A DNA stretch of 5,928 nucleotides from Gulosibacter massiliensis. Lineage in GTDB: Bacteria; Actinomycetota; Actinomycetes; Actinomycetales; Microbacteriaceae. Where the stretch lies: contig CAMDKN010000086.1 of the NCBI GenBank assembly GCA_945901035.1, forward strand, positions 1-5,928, in the 5' to 3' direction. The notes beneath the pieces were generated by a model. That model had not been told where the DNA came from, searched no databases, and was given only the letters and a program-made list of their open reading frames with translations. This document shows, one piece after another, positions 5,754-5,928 of the stretch. The position numbers and the translations under genes are program-made. The stretch's first letter is position 1. Each line of letters starts with the position of its first letter.

Positions 5754-5928
5754 GAATCGACCAGGCGATTGATCGCGTGCGGCTCGATCGCAGCCAACTC
5801 GTCGTCCGTCAGAGGCGCCGCATGAGCCGCGGACAACGAATCGTCCAGTTGCGCGACGCTGCTCGCTCCGATGAGCGCGGTGGTCACGCCGGGGTGGCGC
5901 ATCGCCCAGGTCAACGCCATTTGCGCGA
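5744..5928 (-). CDS. Aldo/keto reductase, C-terminal 60 residues (5' part outside window)
   Basis: The frame enters at the right edge and ends with TAA at 5746-5744. The visible part begins AQMALTWAMRHPGVTTALIG and continues ASSVAQLDDSL, the characteristic C-terminal stretch of NADPH-dependent aldo/keto reductases. There the IGASS..QL segment helps hold the phosphate of the cofactor, and it is followed by the LTDDELAAIE helix common at the end of this family. The wording is closest to the YghZ/MgrA (glyceraldehyde-3-phosphate/methylglyoxal reductase) and potassium-channel-beta-like branch, but the catalytic Tyr/Lys/His/Asp lie outside the window, so substrate is open. It overlaps the transporter start by 10 bases and is the first visible gene of the run. 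It falls below usual complete-ORF limits because it lacks its start. Confidence 0.9.
   Translation of the reverse strand, partial: AQMALTWAMRHPGVTTALIGASSVAQLDDSLSAAHAAPLTDDELAAIEPHAINRLVDSWL

Noticed and set aside
4833..5825. Plus-strand 330-codon frame opposite the transporter
   Set aside because: Its translation is hydrophilic and rich in Asp, Glu, Gln, Arg and His, the expected mirror of membrane-helix codons, and it spans the transporter and part of the reductase. No family is recognisable and the minus-strand proteins are certain.

Overview
The window is moderately high in G+C by eye, with mostly G/C-ending codons, and every gene I can support lies on the minus strand. An exported Ig-repeat protein and the codon style suggest a high-GC actinobacterium. 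A small aquatic or soil Microbacteriaceae-like organism is my best guess, but this is an inference and no marker gene in the window fixes the taxon.

Right part (4279-5928): a tightly packed run read right to left. It starts with the C-terminal 60 residues of an aldo/keto reductase (cut by the window edge). Next is a ten-helix EamA/DMT-family exporter whose GTG start overlaps the reductase stop by 10 bases. Last is a Cys-type glutathione peroxidase (thioredoxin-peroxidase type) whose ATG overlaps the transporter stop as ATGA. The overlaps imply one transcript with translational coupling. Carbonyl reduction, small-molecule export and peroxide removal fit a stress or detoxification theme, but the shared theme is inference.

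Middle (4163-4278): a 116-base gap holding a weak terminator-like hairpin plus T-run for the peroxidase transcript, then a candidate promoter for the next gene. A GCGTA-AA-TACGC inverted repeat sits between its possible -35 and -10. The gap also has repeated GGTTC half-sites, a hairpin in the presumed leader, and a C-rich CCCCA triplet repeat directly before the start codon in place of a Shine-Dalgarno sequence.

Left part (1-4162): one uninterrupted minus-strand reading frame of 1387 codons that runs off the left edge. I translated it base by base. It encodes a giant exported, membrane-anchored protein: Sec signal peptide, PA14-like carbohydrate-binding/adhesin module, nine tandem putative-Ig (He_PIG-like) repeats, a further Ig-like beta domain, an acidic stretch, an Ala-rich segment, a long Gly/Ser linker, then a Trp-rich juxtamembrane stretch and at least two membrane helices before the sequence ends. 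This is the most interesting object in the window: a probable surface adhesin held by a C-terminal polytopic membrane domain rather than, as far as visible, a sortase signal. The many plus-strand open frames over it and over the transporter are compositional shadows.
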